Source: JBBQSN01 sp038213835 (GTDB lineage: Bacteria > Actinomycetota > Actinomycetes > Actinomycetales > CAWJMD01). Taken from it: 64,000 nucleotides of DNA. Shown here one piece after another: positions 56,470-64,000 of this stretch. The stretch spans positions 1-64,000 of the forward strand of contig JBBQSN010000001.1 of assembly GCA_038213835.1 (NCBI GenBank). The letters run 5' to 3'. The notes beneath the pieces are model-generated. The model searched no databases and was not told where the DNA came from. It was given only the letters and a program-made list of their open reading frames with translations. Within the stretch, counting starts at the first letter, position 1. Each line of letters opens with the position of its first letter. Position numbers and translations under genes: made by a program.

Positions 56470-57492
56470 ATGAGCACGGGAGACGACGACCGGCCGGGTG
56501 GCGAGACCGGACCCGCTGGTGACGAGACCGTCGCCGTGCCGGTCACGGGCGGGGACCCGATCGACCCGGCCGCCCCTGCGCTCGCCGCGGGCCCGCCTGC
56601 GGCTGGTCCGGTGCCGACGAACGCAGCGCAGAGCGTCGTCACGGAGGTCACCACCGACGGGCCGCACGAGCCGTCCGGCCGTCGGACGCCCCTGCTGGTG
56701 GCGGGGGCGATCGCCCTGCTGCTGGTGGTGGCGCTCGTGGTCTGGCTCGCCACGCGCGGCGAGGAGCCCACCAGCACGACACCCGGCCCCGGCCCCTCGG
56801 TGTCGGAGCCGGCGACCCCGACGCCGACCGACAGCGGCACCCCCACCGACAGCGGCACCCCCACCGACAGCGGCACGCCGACCGAGGGCTCCGGTGGCTC
56901 GCCGAGCGGGTCCGGCTCCACGGCCGCGACGTCGACCGCCGCGCCGGACGAGCCGGTACCGACCTCGATCCCGGCCGGGCTGACCCTGCCCGCCGAGGGC
57001 GACGAGGACTGGACCTCCCGCGGCTGGACGTACCAGCCCTGCGGCAGCCAGGTCTCGGCCGCCGGCACGTCCGACTTCCGCCGGATCGGGTTCGACGGCC
57101 TCGAGGACTCCCGCCACCAGAGCCTGCTCGTGTTCCCCTCCGCCGACGAGGCTGCGGCCTTCCTGGGCGTCATGCGCACCGCGACCGAGGCCTGCGCCGG
57201 GCCGGGCGACCCGCTCGAGGACGTCGCCGCGGTCTCGCTGCAGACCGTGGAGGGCGACTGGGCCGAGTCGCTGATGGTCGTGCAGTCCTACCCGGTGCCC
57301 GAGGGCGGTTACAGCCTGGGCGGCGACTACACCCTGGCCGTCCGGCAGGGCTCGTCGGTCGCGGTGAGCGGCGGGTACGCCGAGTGGCAGGCCGGCTACC
57401 CGGACCCGGACCCCAGCGCGGTGGTCGCGTACCGCGCCGCCCTCGACGAGCTCGCGCCTGACCTGTGCGTCTTCACCGATGACGGCTGCTGA
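56470..57492 (+). CDS. Single-pass membrane protein with external sensor-like domain
   Basis: 340 residues from ATG 56470. A disordered acidic cytoplasmic part (1-75), a membrane helix TPLLVAGAIALLLVVALVVW, and a Pro/Ser/Thr linker carrying three TDSGTP repeats lead to a ~165-residue external domain with Cys in YQPCGSQ, EACAG, DLCVF and DDGC. The domain recalls external sensors of actinobacterial PknH-type kinases, but no kinase domain is present. A truncated copy of its end lies just upstream. Function unknown. Confidence 0.7.
   Translation: MSTGDDDRPGGETGPAGDETVAVPVTGGDPIDPAAPALAAGPPAAGPVPTNAAQSVVTEVTTDGPHEPSGRRTPLLVAGAIALLLVVALVVWLATRGEEPTSTTPGPGPSVSEPATPTPTDSGTPTDSGTPTDSGTPTEGSGGSPSGSGSTAATSTAAPDEPVPTSIPAGLTLPAEGDEDWTSRGWTYQPCGSQVSAAGTSDFRRIGFDGLEDSRHQSLLVFPSADEAAAFLGVMRTATEACAGPGDPLEDVAAVSLQTVEGDWAESLMVVQSYPVPEGGYSLGGDYTLAVRQGSSVAVSGGYAEWQAGYPDPDPSAVVAYRAALDELAPDLCVFTDDGC
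56827..56880 (+). repeat. Three 18-bp tandem repeats in a linker
   Basis: Unit ACCGACAGCGGCACCCCC three times (last copy with one change), encoding TDSGTP. It is in phase, lengthening the linker between the membrane helix and external domain. Confidence 0.9.
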
Positions 57493-57519
57493 CGCGGTGC
57501 CCGCACGGGTGCGGCCGGA

Positions 57520-58818
57520 TCAGCCGAAGACGGTGCCCGACGACGCGGCGTTGCGCTCGCGCAGCCGGGAGAACGACCCGAGGTCGATCTGGTTCCCGGT
57601 GTACGGCAGCGTGAACCGGACCGGGTCGCGGTCGTGGTCGTGGCCGCCCTCGACCGCCTCGACCACGGCGGCCATCAGCTCGCCCACCAACGGCGCGTTC
57701 TTGAACTGGTTGCCACTGGTCCCCATCGCCACGTAGTACCCGGGCAGGTCCGTGCAGTCGTACACCGGCGTCCAGTCCGAGGCCACGTCGTAGACCCCGA
57801 CGATCCCGCTGGGCCGGTTCGGCACGCGCAGAGCCGGCAGGCGGCGGGCGGCTCGGAGCGTGTTGGCGTCGTAGCGCTCCCGGGTGAGGTGCAGGTCGGC
57901 GGCATCGGCGTCGTCGAGCCACTCCAACGGGTCGCAGGCAGCCTCGGTGCCGCCCACGAGCAGCCCGTGCGAACCGACCGGTCGCAGGTAGGTCCCGAGG
58001 TCGAGGTCGGCCACGATCGGGGCACCGGACGACCCGACAAGCTCGGCGGGCAGCGGCACCTGGTGCACCTCCTGCCGCATCGGCCGGACGTCGACCGTGA
58101 AATCGGTTCCGGCGCCGGCCATCTCGTTCAAGCGCGTCGACCACGGTCCGGCCGCGTTCACCACGACGTCGCCCTCGAGCGTCTCGCCTCCCTCCAGCGC
58201 GACCCGCCACCCGGACGCCACCCGCTCGAGCGCCGTGACCGACCGGCCGAACCGGGTGCTCGCGCCGTGCGCCTGCGCGGCCCGCACCAGGTTCGCTGCC
58301 GCCAGCCGCGGGTCGTCGACGTAGCCCGCGTCCGGCGTCCACATCGCTCCGAGCGCGCCGGACGCGTCGTCGAAGAACTCCTCGGACGTCACCGGCCGGG
58401 GCGGGAACCACCGACCGGTGTCCACCGCAGGGAGCCTCGCACCCAGAGTCGTTGCGTCCCAGTGCTCGTGCGCCACACCCACCTCGTCGAACAATACAGA
58501 GCTGCGCTGCCACGGCAGGTCCTCGACGTCGAGCATGACCAGGCCGGTGCGGGTGAACGAGGCGGTGCCGTCCGGATCGCGGTGGCCGAGGTGGTCGGTC
58601 CAGACCCGCCACGCCGCGCGGGCGTCCCACGACAGCGCGACACCGGCGTGGGTCGAGTAGTTGAACCGCACGATCGCGCTCGAGGCGCTCGTGGAGCCGT
58701 ACCCCGGGCCGGGTCCGCGGTCGACGACCACCACCCCGAACCCGCGCCTGGCCAGCGCGAGCGCGACCGAGCCGCCCACCACCCCGGCACCCACCACCAC
58801 GACGTCGCTGCCTGCCAC
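57520..58818 (-). CDS. FAD-dependent oxidoreductase (DAO family)
   Basis: 432 residues from GTG 58818. The dinucleotide fold starts at once: VVVVGAGVVGGSVALALARR, with VVVVDRGPGPGYGSTSASSA next. DAO-type later motifs are VVVNAAGPWSTRLNEMAG and VYDVASDWTPVYD, with GTSGNQFKNAPLVGE for FAD. It probably oxidises an amino acid or amine like sarcosine oxidase-type enzymes. Substrate unknown. It is convergent with the sensor-domain gene (27 bases) and divergent from the diacylglycerol kinase gene. Confidence 0.88.
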   Translation of the reverse strand: MAGSDVVVVGAGVVGGSVALALARRGFGVVVVDRGPGPGYGSTSASSAIVRFNYSTHAGVALSWDARAAWRVWTDHLGHRDPDGTASFTRTGLVMLDVEDLPWQRSSVLFDEVGVAHEHWDATTLGARLPAVDTGRWFPPRPVTSEEFFDDASGALGAMWTPDAGYVDDPRLAAANLVRAAQAHGASTRFGRSVTALERVASGWRVALEGGETLEGDVVVNAAGPWSTRLNEMAGAGTDFTVDVRPMRQEVHQVPLPAELVGSSGAPIVADLDLGTYLRPVGSHGLLVGGTEAACDPLEWLDDADAADLHLTRERYDANTLRAARRLPALRVPNRPSGIVGVYDVASDWTPVYDCTDLPGYYVAMGTSGNQFKNAPLVGELMAAVVEAVEGGHDHDRDPVRFTLPYTGNQIDLGSFSRLRERNAASSGTVFG

Positions 58819-58878
58819 GGCCTGATCGTGCCAGGTAGCCGGTCGGGCGACGAGGTGCCTGGCCCCACACTGGTGGCC

Positions 58879-59817
58879 GTGACCCCCGACCCCGGCCGCA
58901 GCCGCGTGCTCGTGCTGGCCAACCCCCGCGCGGGCGGCGACGGCACCGCCGCCCGGGCGGTCGAGGTGCTGCAGCGCTCCGCCGACGCCGTCGTCGTGCA
59001 TCCCGAGAGCGACGAGCAGCTCCGCGACGCCCTGCTGGCCGCCGACGGCCGCCGGGTCGTGGTGGTCGGCGGCGACGGCACCGTGCACGCGGTGGCCCAG
59101 TGCCTGCACGACCTGGGCCTGCTGCGCGAGGTCGGTCCGATCGCGCTGGTGCCGGCCGGCACCGGCAACGACCTCGCCCGCACCCTCGAGCTCCCGCTGG
59201 ACGACGTCGGCAGCGCGGTCGCCCTCGCGCTCAGCAGCAGCGGCCGCGACGTCGAGCTGCTCGTCGACGACGTCGGCGGTGTGGTCGTCAACGCGGTGCA
59301 CGTGGGCATCGGCGCGCAGGCAGGTGCGCTGGCGGCGCGGGCCAAGGAGCACCTCGGCAAGGTCGGCCTCGGCAAGGTCGCCTACCCGGCGGGTGCGCTC
59401 GCTGCCGGGGTCACCTCGGGCCTTCGCGAGCTGCGGATCACCCTCGACGGGACGGTGCTGCACGAGGGCCCGACCCTGCTGGTCGCCGCCGGGATCGGCA
59501 CCAGCGTGGGGGCGGGCACGCCGCTGTCGCCCGACGCCGACCCGTTCGACGGCGCGGTCGACGTCACCGTCTCGACCGCCACCGGACCGGTCACCCGGTT
59601 CGGCTACGCCGCCTCGGTGCGGGCCGGCACCCACGTCGACCGCGACGACACCGTCACGGCCCGCGGCACCGACCTGCTCGTCGAGTCGCTGGACTCCGAA
59701 CCGTTCCAGGCCAACGCCGACGGCGAGATCAGCGAGCCGGTGCTCAGCCGCAGCTGGCGGGTCGTCCCGAGGGCCTGGCACCTCGTGGTACCGCCCGCCG
59801 TCACCGGACCTTCCTGA
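58879..59817 (+). CDS. Diacylglycerol kinase-family lipid kinase
   Basis: 312 residues from GTG 58879 (a GTG two codons earlier is equal). The catalytic core has [40 protein letters not shown] and [20 protein letters not shown], typical of DgkB/LCB5-like kinases. It phosphorylates diacylglycerol or a sphingoid-like lipid. Later [13 protein letters not shown] and [10 protein letters not shown] match the C-terminal domain. Its 3' end overlaps the convergent DUF3253 gene by 17 bases. Confidence 0.9.
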   Translation: MTPDPGRSRVLVLANPRAGGDGTAARAVEVLQRSADAVVVHPESDEQLRDALLAADGRRVVVVGGDGTVHAVAQCLHDLGLLREVGPIALVPAGTGNDLARTLELPLDDVGSAVALALSSSGRDVELLVDDVGGVVVNAVHVGIGAQAGALAARAKEHLGKVGLGKVAYPAGALAAGVTSGLRELRITLDGTVLHEGPTLLVAAGIGTSVGAGTPLSPDADPFDGAVDVTVSTATGPVTRFGYAASVRAGTHVDRDDTVTARGTDLLVESLDSEPFQANADGEISEPVLSRSWRVVPRAWHLVVPPAVTGPS

Positions 59818-60214
59818 TCCGGATCGCCCCCTTCGCCGTGGACGGGTCGACGATCATGCCGCCCCGCGTGATCTCGACCTCGCCGGCCGCCACCATGCGC
59901 CGCGCCGCGCGGCGGGCCGGCTCCATCAGGTCGCGCCAGGTGTCCTCGGTGCCCACCGCCCGGGCCGCCTCGGACGGGCAGACGGTGGCACCGACCGCGC
60001 GTCGGCCCAGCAGCGACAGGACCGCTCGCTCGAGCGCGGTGTCCTGGGCCGTCACGCCCCGGCGCCGGCAGCCGTCGCTGCACCAGCGCACCTCGTCCCA
60101 GTCGCGCTCCCACTTCTTGCGCCACCGGATCGCGCGACCGCACGAGGCGCAGGACTTCTGCGGCAGCGGCGAGGACGAGACCGCGCAGGGCGGCTCAGGC
60201 CCCGATCGCCCCAC
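59801..60214 (-). CDS. DUF2256-DUF3253 protein
   Basis: About 137 residues if GTG 60214 is the start; this is the only good start codon and it overlaps the upstream stop by 20 bases. The N-terminal zinc-ribbon part has [17 protein letters not shown] and [12 protein letters not shown] (DUF2256), followed by the DUF3253 winged-helix-like part ([40 protein letters not shown]). It may bind nucleic acid. The fusion is known in actinobacteria. It follows DUF3151 on the same strand. Confidence 0.72.
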   Translation of the reverse strand: MGRSGPEPPCAVSSSPLPQKSCASCGRAIRWRKKWERDWDEVRWCSDGCRRRGVTAQDTALERAVLSLLGRRAVGATVCPSEAARAVGTEDTWRDLMEPARRAARRMVAAGEVEITRGGMIVDPSTAKGAIRIRKVR

Positions 60215-60614
60215 GGGCCCGGGGGTCGCAGTCGTCCAGGAAGGTGCGGCAGCGGTCCGCCTCCTCGGTCTCGCCGATCTCGGCGGCCGCACGGCCGAGC
60301 GCGTGCAGCGCCCGAAGGAAGCCCTGGTTCGGGACGTGGTCCCAGGGCACGGGTCCGTGCCCGCGCCACCCGGAGCGGCGCAGGGCGTCCAGGCCCCGGT
60401 GGTACCCCACCCGTGCGTACGCGTAGGACTCCACGGTCTCACCGCGCGCCCAGGCGCCGTCGGCCAGCGCCGCCCAGGCCAGGCTCGCGGCCGGGTGGTC
60501 GGCCGCTGCCTCGGCGGGCGTGGCACCGCCGGAGAGCTGCGCGGCGACCGCGGCCTCGGGGCCCTCGGTCAGCCGGGTGGGAGGGGTTCCGCCGAGCAGG
60601 TTGTCGTGGCTCAT
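60195..60614 (-). CDS. DUF3151 protein
   Basis: 139 residues from ATG 60614, with GAGGGA upstream. Helical, with [56 protein letters not shown], the signature of the actinobacterial DUF3151 family. These genes are usually found near fbaA, as here (3 kb away). Function unknown. It overlaps the DUF2256/DUF3253 gene, suggesting joint translation. Confidence 0.82.
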   Translation of the reverse strand: MSHDNLLGGTPPTRLTEGPEAAVAAQLSGGATPAEAAADHPAASLAWAALADGAWARGETVESYAYARVGYHRGLDALRRSGWRGHGPVPWDHVPNQGFLRALHALGRAAAEIGETEEADRCRTFLDDCDPRARGAIGA

Positions 60615-60777
60615 TGCTCGTCCCTCGCGATGCCCCGGGGGCTGTGTCCGATGATCTGCTCGCTTTGCTCGCTCATGCCCCTCATTCTCGCGGACGACGA
60701 CCGTCGGGGTCACCCCGGCCCGTCGGTCAGGCGTCCGGTCACCGGATCGGCCGCCTGGTCGGAGCGAGGACGGGCCC

Positions 60778-60850
60778 GTGCTCGAGATCTCGACGTCGAC
60801 CGGTACGACGACGATCGGCGTCGTGGGCGACCTCGATGTATCCGTGCTGG
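60778..60850 (+). pseudogene. Possible STAS-domain remnant
   Basis: After GGAGCGAGG (60761-60769), a GTG opens LEISTSTGTTTIGVVGDLDV and SVLVRS. This looks like the first two strands of a STAS/anti-sigma antagonist, but the frame then runs as a shadow over the 3' end of the SpoIIE-type gene. An intact STAS gene lies at the other end of that gene. The remaining bases of 60615-60850 show nothing else. Confidence 0.35.
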
Positions 60851-62944
60851 TCAGATCGGTTCGGACGGCACGACCGCCCAGACCACCTTGCCGGTGCTCT
60901 CGGCCCGCCAGCCCCACTGCGCCACGGTGCCGACCACGGTGAGTCCGTAGCCGCCGGTGCGGTCCTGGTGCCCGTCGACCCGACGGGGCGGGGTCGGGCT
61001 GGCGTCGCCCACCTCGATCCGCAGCCCGGCGTCGGCGGCCTCGCGCAGGTGCAGGGTGACCGTGCCGTGGCCGTGCAGCACCGCGTTCGCCACCAGCTCG
61101 GAGACGACCAGCTCGGCGTGCCGCTCCTGCCGCAGGCCCCACAGGGAGCACACCTGGGTGGTCAGCGCCCGGGCCCGCGGGATCGAGGACGCCTCCCCCG
61201 GGAGCTGCCAGCGGCGCGACCGGTTCCCGCTCCCCGCCTCGACCGGCTCGCCCGGCACGGGCACGCGCAGGACCACGAGGGCGATGTCGTCCTCCGGTTC
61301 CTCGCCGAGCTCGGCCAGCAGCCGCTCGCCGATGCCGGCCGCGTCGTTGACGTCCAGGTCGCCGCAGATCTCCAGCAGCCGCTCCAGGCCCGTCTTCATC
61401 GGACGGGTCCGTCGCTCGATCAGGCCGTCGGTGTAGAGGACCAGCACGTCGCCCGGGACGAGGAGCAGCTCGTCGGACTCGCGCCGGACGTTCACCGAAC
61501 CCACCATCGGGCCCCCGGCCCCCATCAGCGCCGTGGCGCGGCCAGCGTGCACGACGATCGGCGGCAGGTGGCCGGCGCGTGCCCAGCTCATCTCCCAGCT
61601 GCCGGCGCCGTCGTCGACCAGGTTCGCGTAGACCAGACCCGCGCTGCGGGTGATCCGCATGCCGTCGACGAGCTGGTCGACCTGCATCAGCACCGACCCC
61701 GGATCGTCACCGCCCGCGGAGTAGGCGCGCACGACCGAGCGCAGCTGGCCCATCGCCGAGGCCGCCTCGATGTCGTGGCCCACGACGTCGCCGATCACCA
61801 GGCCGACCGTGCCGTCGTCCAGGCGCATGACGTCGTACCAGTCGCCCCTGACCTGGGCGTGCTGGATGCCAGTGGTGTAGAACGACCAGACGTCGAGGCC
61901 CGGGACCCGGTCCACCGCCGGCAGCATGCTGCGCTGCAGGGTCTCCGCGACCAGGTGCTCACGGGCGTACAACCGGGCGTTGTCCAGCGACAGGCCGGCG
62001 CGGCGCGCCACCTCGAGGAGCAGCTCGCTCTCCTCGTGGGCCAGCGGCAGGTGCGCCACGCCCAGGACGATCAGCCCGAGGACGTCTCGGCGGCCGGGGG
62101 TCGGGAGCACCATCCACGGCCCCGGCGCGCCCTCGGCGTCGAGCTGGGCGGCTACCCAGCGGCTCAGCGAGCCCTCCGGATAGGTCTGCGGGGGGCCGAG
62201 CTCCAACAGCCCCTGCACGGCGCCCGTCACGAGGTCGCCCACCGGGTCCGGCGCGGCCGCCCCTGCGGGGCGCAGCAGCCGGTACCGACCGCCTCGGCCC
62301 AGGTTGATGCCGGAGGCCGCCACGACGGTGACCTCGTCCTCCACCTCCAGGGCGGCGCACCAGCTCCCGGCTCGCGCGAGCACCTCGACCAGCCGCTGCA
62401 GGGCCTGCCGGGGGTCGATCTGGGTCATCGCCTCGCCGACGTCGGCCAGCAGGGCCAGCTGCGATCTCGCGCGCCGCTCGCTCGAGACCGCGAGCTCGCG
62501 GCTGCGCTCGGCGTCGACACCGGTGGTGACGTCGGACTGCACGCCGACGGCGTCCGCCAGCGTGCCCTCGGTGTCGCTCACCTCCAGCAGGACGAGCAGG
62601 GCCCGCTCCTGCGGCGGGGACGACGCCAGGGCCCGGTCGGACAGCGAGAGAGTAAGGCCGGTCAGCCAGAGCACCTGGGTGCTCTGCGGGTCGGCCTCGT
62701 CGAGGTCGGGGCCCCCGCGGCGCTGCACCATCATGGCGAACCCACCCCTCGCGACGGACGCGAGCACCGCGCTGGACAGCGGCCGGTCGTCGGCACCGAG
62801 CAGGCCCGCGTCGTCGCCCCACCCGTCCAGCGGCGCGGGCAGGCGACCCTGGGGGCGCATCGCGAGCCCACCCTGGTTCGCGTCCAGCACCGCCATCGTC
62901 GTGAGGTCGACGAGAAGGACCGCGGCCACGACCTCGCCGCTCAC
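60851..62944 (-). CDS. PAS-GAF-SpoIIE phosphatase with ATPase (anti-sigma kinase-like) domain
   Basis: 697 residues from ATG 62944. An N-terminal PAS-like domain (~1-130) and a GAF domain (~165-320) precede the SpoIIE phosphatase (~340-560) with VRGDWYDVMRLDDGTVGLVI, GDVVGHDIEAASAMGQLR, ARAGHLPPIVVHAG and VLVLYTDGLIERR. The C-terminal HATPase (~570-697) has ELVVSELVANAVLHGHG and GGYGLTVVG, the N- and G-boxes of RsbW-like kinases. So one protein may both phosphorylate and dephosphorylate a STAS antagonist. An intact STAS gene is divergent, 184 bases away. Confidence 0.88.
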   Translation of the reverse strand: MSGEVVAAVLLVDLTTMAVLDANQGGLAMRPQGRLPAPLDGWGDDAGLLGADDRPLSSAVLASVARGGFAMMVQRRGGPDLDEADPQSTQVLWLTGLTLSLSDRALASSPPQERALLVLLEVSDTEGTLADAVGVQSDVTTGVDAERSRELAVSSERRARSQLALLADVGEAMTQIDPRQALQRLVEVLARAGSWCAALEVEDEVTVVAASGINLGRGGRYRLLRPAGAAAPDPVGDLVTGAVQGLLELGPPQTYPEGSLSRWVAAQLDAEGAPGPWMVLPTPGRRDVLGLIVLGVAHLPLAHEESELLLEVARRAGLSLDNARLYAREHLVAETLQRSMLPAVDRVPGLDVWSFYTTGIQHAQVRGDWYDVMRLDDGTVGLVIGDVVGHDIEAASAMGQLRSVVRAYSAGGDDPGSVLMQVDQLVDGMRITRSAGLVYANLVDDGAGSWEMSWARAGHLPPIVVHAGRATALMGAGGPMVGSVNVRRESDELLLVPGDVLVLYTDGLIERRTRPMKTGLERLLEICGDLDVNDAAGIGERLLAELGEEPEDDIALVVLRVPVPGEPVEAGSGNRSRRWQLPGEASSIPRARALTTQVCSLWGLRQERHAELVVSELVANAVLHGHGTVTLHLREAADAGLRIEVGDASPTPPRRVDGHQDRTGGYGLTVVGTVAQWGWRAESTGKVVWAVVPSEPI

Positions 62945-63128
62945 GGGCAGGGGCCTGAGCGGTCCCGCGTTCCGGACACGGCTGCCTCACCCTCCACTTC
63001 GAGCGGCACCGGCGGTGTCAGGGGACCGGCGGTGCGGTAGAACAGCACCGACGCAGGACGTCACCCGACACCGGCGTCACCGCAGGACGACCGACACACG
63101 ACCATGCGAACCCCCCGGAGCAGCACGC

Positions 63129-63587
63129 GTGAGCGACGCTAACAGCAGCCAGGACCGGGCACCGCTCGACCTCCGGGACGAGCCGGGCAGCACCGCCACG
63201 ACCGAACGACCCGCCGCTGCTCCCGCGAGGCGCCGCGAGCCCGGCAGCGTCTCGGTGCTGCTCGACGACGACCGCACCCTGGTGGTGCTGGCGGGCGACG
63301 TCGACGCCACCCTGGCCGCCGACCTCGTCGAGGCCGCCACCGAGGTGCGCGAGACCGGCAGGGCGGTGCGGGTCGACACCCGGCACGTCACGTTCATGGA
63401 CTCCACCGGCGTCTCGTTCATGGCCCGGGTGGCCGTCGCGGGCGTCGGACGACCGGTGCTGCTCGACCCACCGGACCACGTGCGGTTCCTGCTCGAGATC
63501 ACCGCGATCGGCGCCCTGGTCGACCTCGAGGAGCCCGCCGTCGGGGCCTCGACCCCCGAGACGCCGACGGGCGACGACGCCACCTGA
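63129..63587 (+). CDS. STAS-domain anti-sigma-factor antagonist
   Basis: 152 residues from GTG 63129. A disordered ~40-residue N-terminus precedes a STAS domain: SVLLDDDRTLVVLAGDVDAT, AVRVDTRHVTFMDSTGVSFM with the phosphorylatable Ser of DSTG. It is the natural substrate for the divergent SpoIIE/HATPase protein and possibly the GAF-SpoIIE protein at 13 kb. The sigma factor controlled is unknown. Convergent with fbaA, 42 bases apart. Confidence 0.88.
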   Translation: MSDANSSQDRAPLDLRDEPGSTATTERPAAAPARRREPGSVSVLLDDDRTLVVLAGDVDATLAADLVEAATEVRETGRAVRVDTRHVTFMDSTGVSFMARVAVAGVGRPVLLDPPDHVRFLLEITAIGALVDLEEPAVGASTPETPTGDDAT

Positions 63588-63629
63588 GCGACGCCGCCGC
63601 CCGTCGGGCAGCAGAACGGGTGGAGCCCC

Positions 63630-64000
<371 letters not shown>

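Noticed and set aside
59279..63040. A 1253-residue plus-strand frame
   Set aside because: Covers several well-supported genes in other frames; Arg/Pro/Gly-rich shadow.

Overview
The window reads as chromosomal DNA of a high-GC actinobacterium of the Nocardioides/Propionibacteriales type. The evidence is very high GC at third codon positions, frequent GTG starts, many 4-base ATGA/GTGA overlaps, F420/FMN luciferase-like oxidoreductases, DUF5063, DUF3151, a tRNA-deaminase-associated protein, and the linkage of dnaX-recR, purA/purD and fbaA. This assignment is inferred from gene content, not from a search.

Region 1 (1-17.6 kb) looks accessory. It opens with an IS630 transposase tail, a displaced tRNA-Pro 3' half that looks like an integration scar, a strong hairpin and a frameshifted IS481 transposase tail. 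A 1532-residue secreted double beta-propeller protein follows. Next is a fructan/sucrose utilisation locus: solute-binding lipoprotein, two permeases, a GH32 fructosidase and a divergent LacI regulator with two matching operator-like palindromes. After that come a coiled-coil/Rho-N protein, a GAF-SpoIIE phosphatase, a membrane protein-histidine kinase-response regulator operon, and a broken Fur/Zur gene.

Region 2 (17.6-36 kb) is mostly core: lysC, a CAP-domain secreted protein with FG-GAP-like repeats, an ABC-2 exporter pair, DUF5063-recR-dnaX, a gluconate module (GntR-type regulator, gntP, gntK) convergent with zwf, the SRP RNA gene, tRNA-Ser(GGA), tRNA-Ser(CGA), a DICT-GGDEF protein, tadA with its partner gene, and upp. 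A Pr6Pr-type membrane gene here carries an apparent frameshift.

Region 3 (36-54 kb) is metabolic: a PH-like membrane protein, PlsC acyltransferase, acyl-CoA oxidase-like enzyme, a nuclease/phosphatase-fold protein, LigB-type extradiol dioxygenase, AMACR-like CoA transferase, PspC protein, two luciferase-like oxidoreductases, a frameshifted sigma factor with its membrane partner, purD, a class III aminotransferase, a multicopper oxidase, a stand-alone LigD-type polymerase with a GNAT enzyme, and purA.

Region 4 (54-64 kb) holds an alkane hydroxylase operon (alkB, rubredoxin, TetR) with 4-base overlaps and a clear palindrome over the promoter. A truncated paralogue lies beside its intact sister gene. 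These are followed by an FAD oxidoreductase, a diacylglycerol-kinase-like protein, DUF2256/DUF3253 and DUF3151 proteins, a PAS-GAF-SpoIIE-ATPase regulator, a STAS protein, and the 3' end of fbaA.

No defence island, CRISPR array, prophage or biosynthetic cluster was seen. The most interesting signals are the integration scar, several single-base-broken genes, two regulator/operator pairs readable from sequence, the alkane operon promoter and the giant secreted propeller protein.
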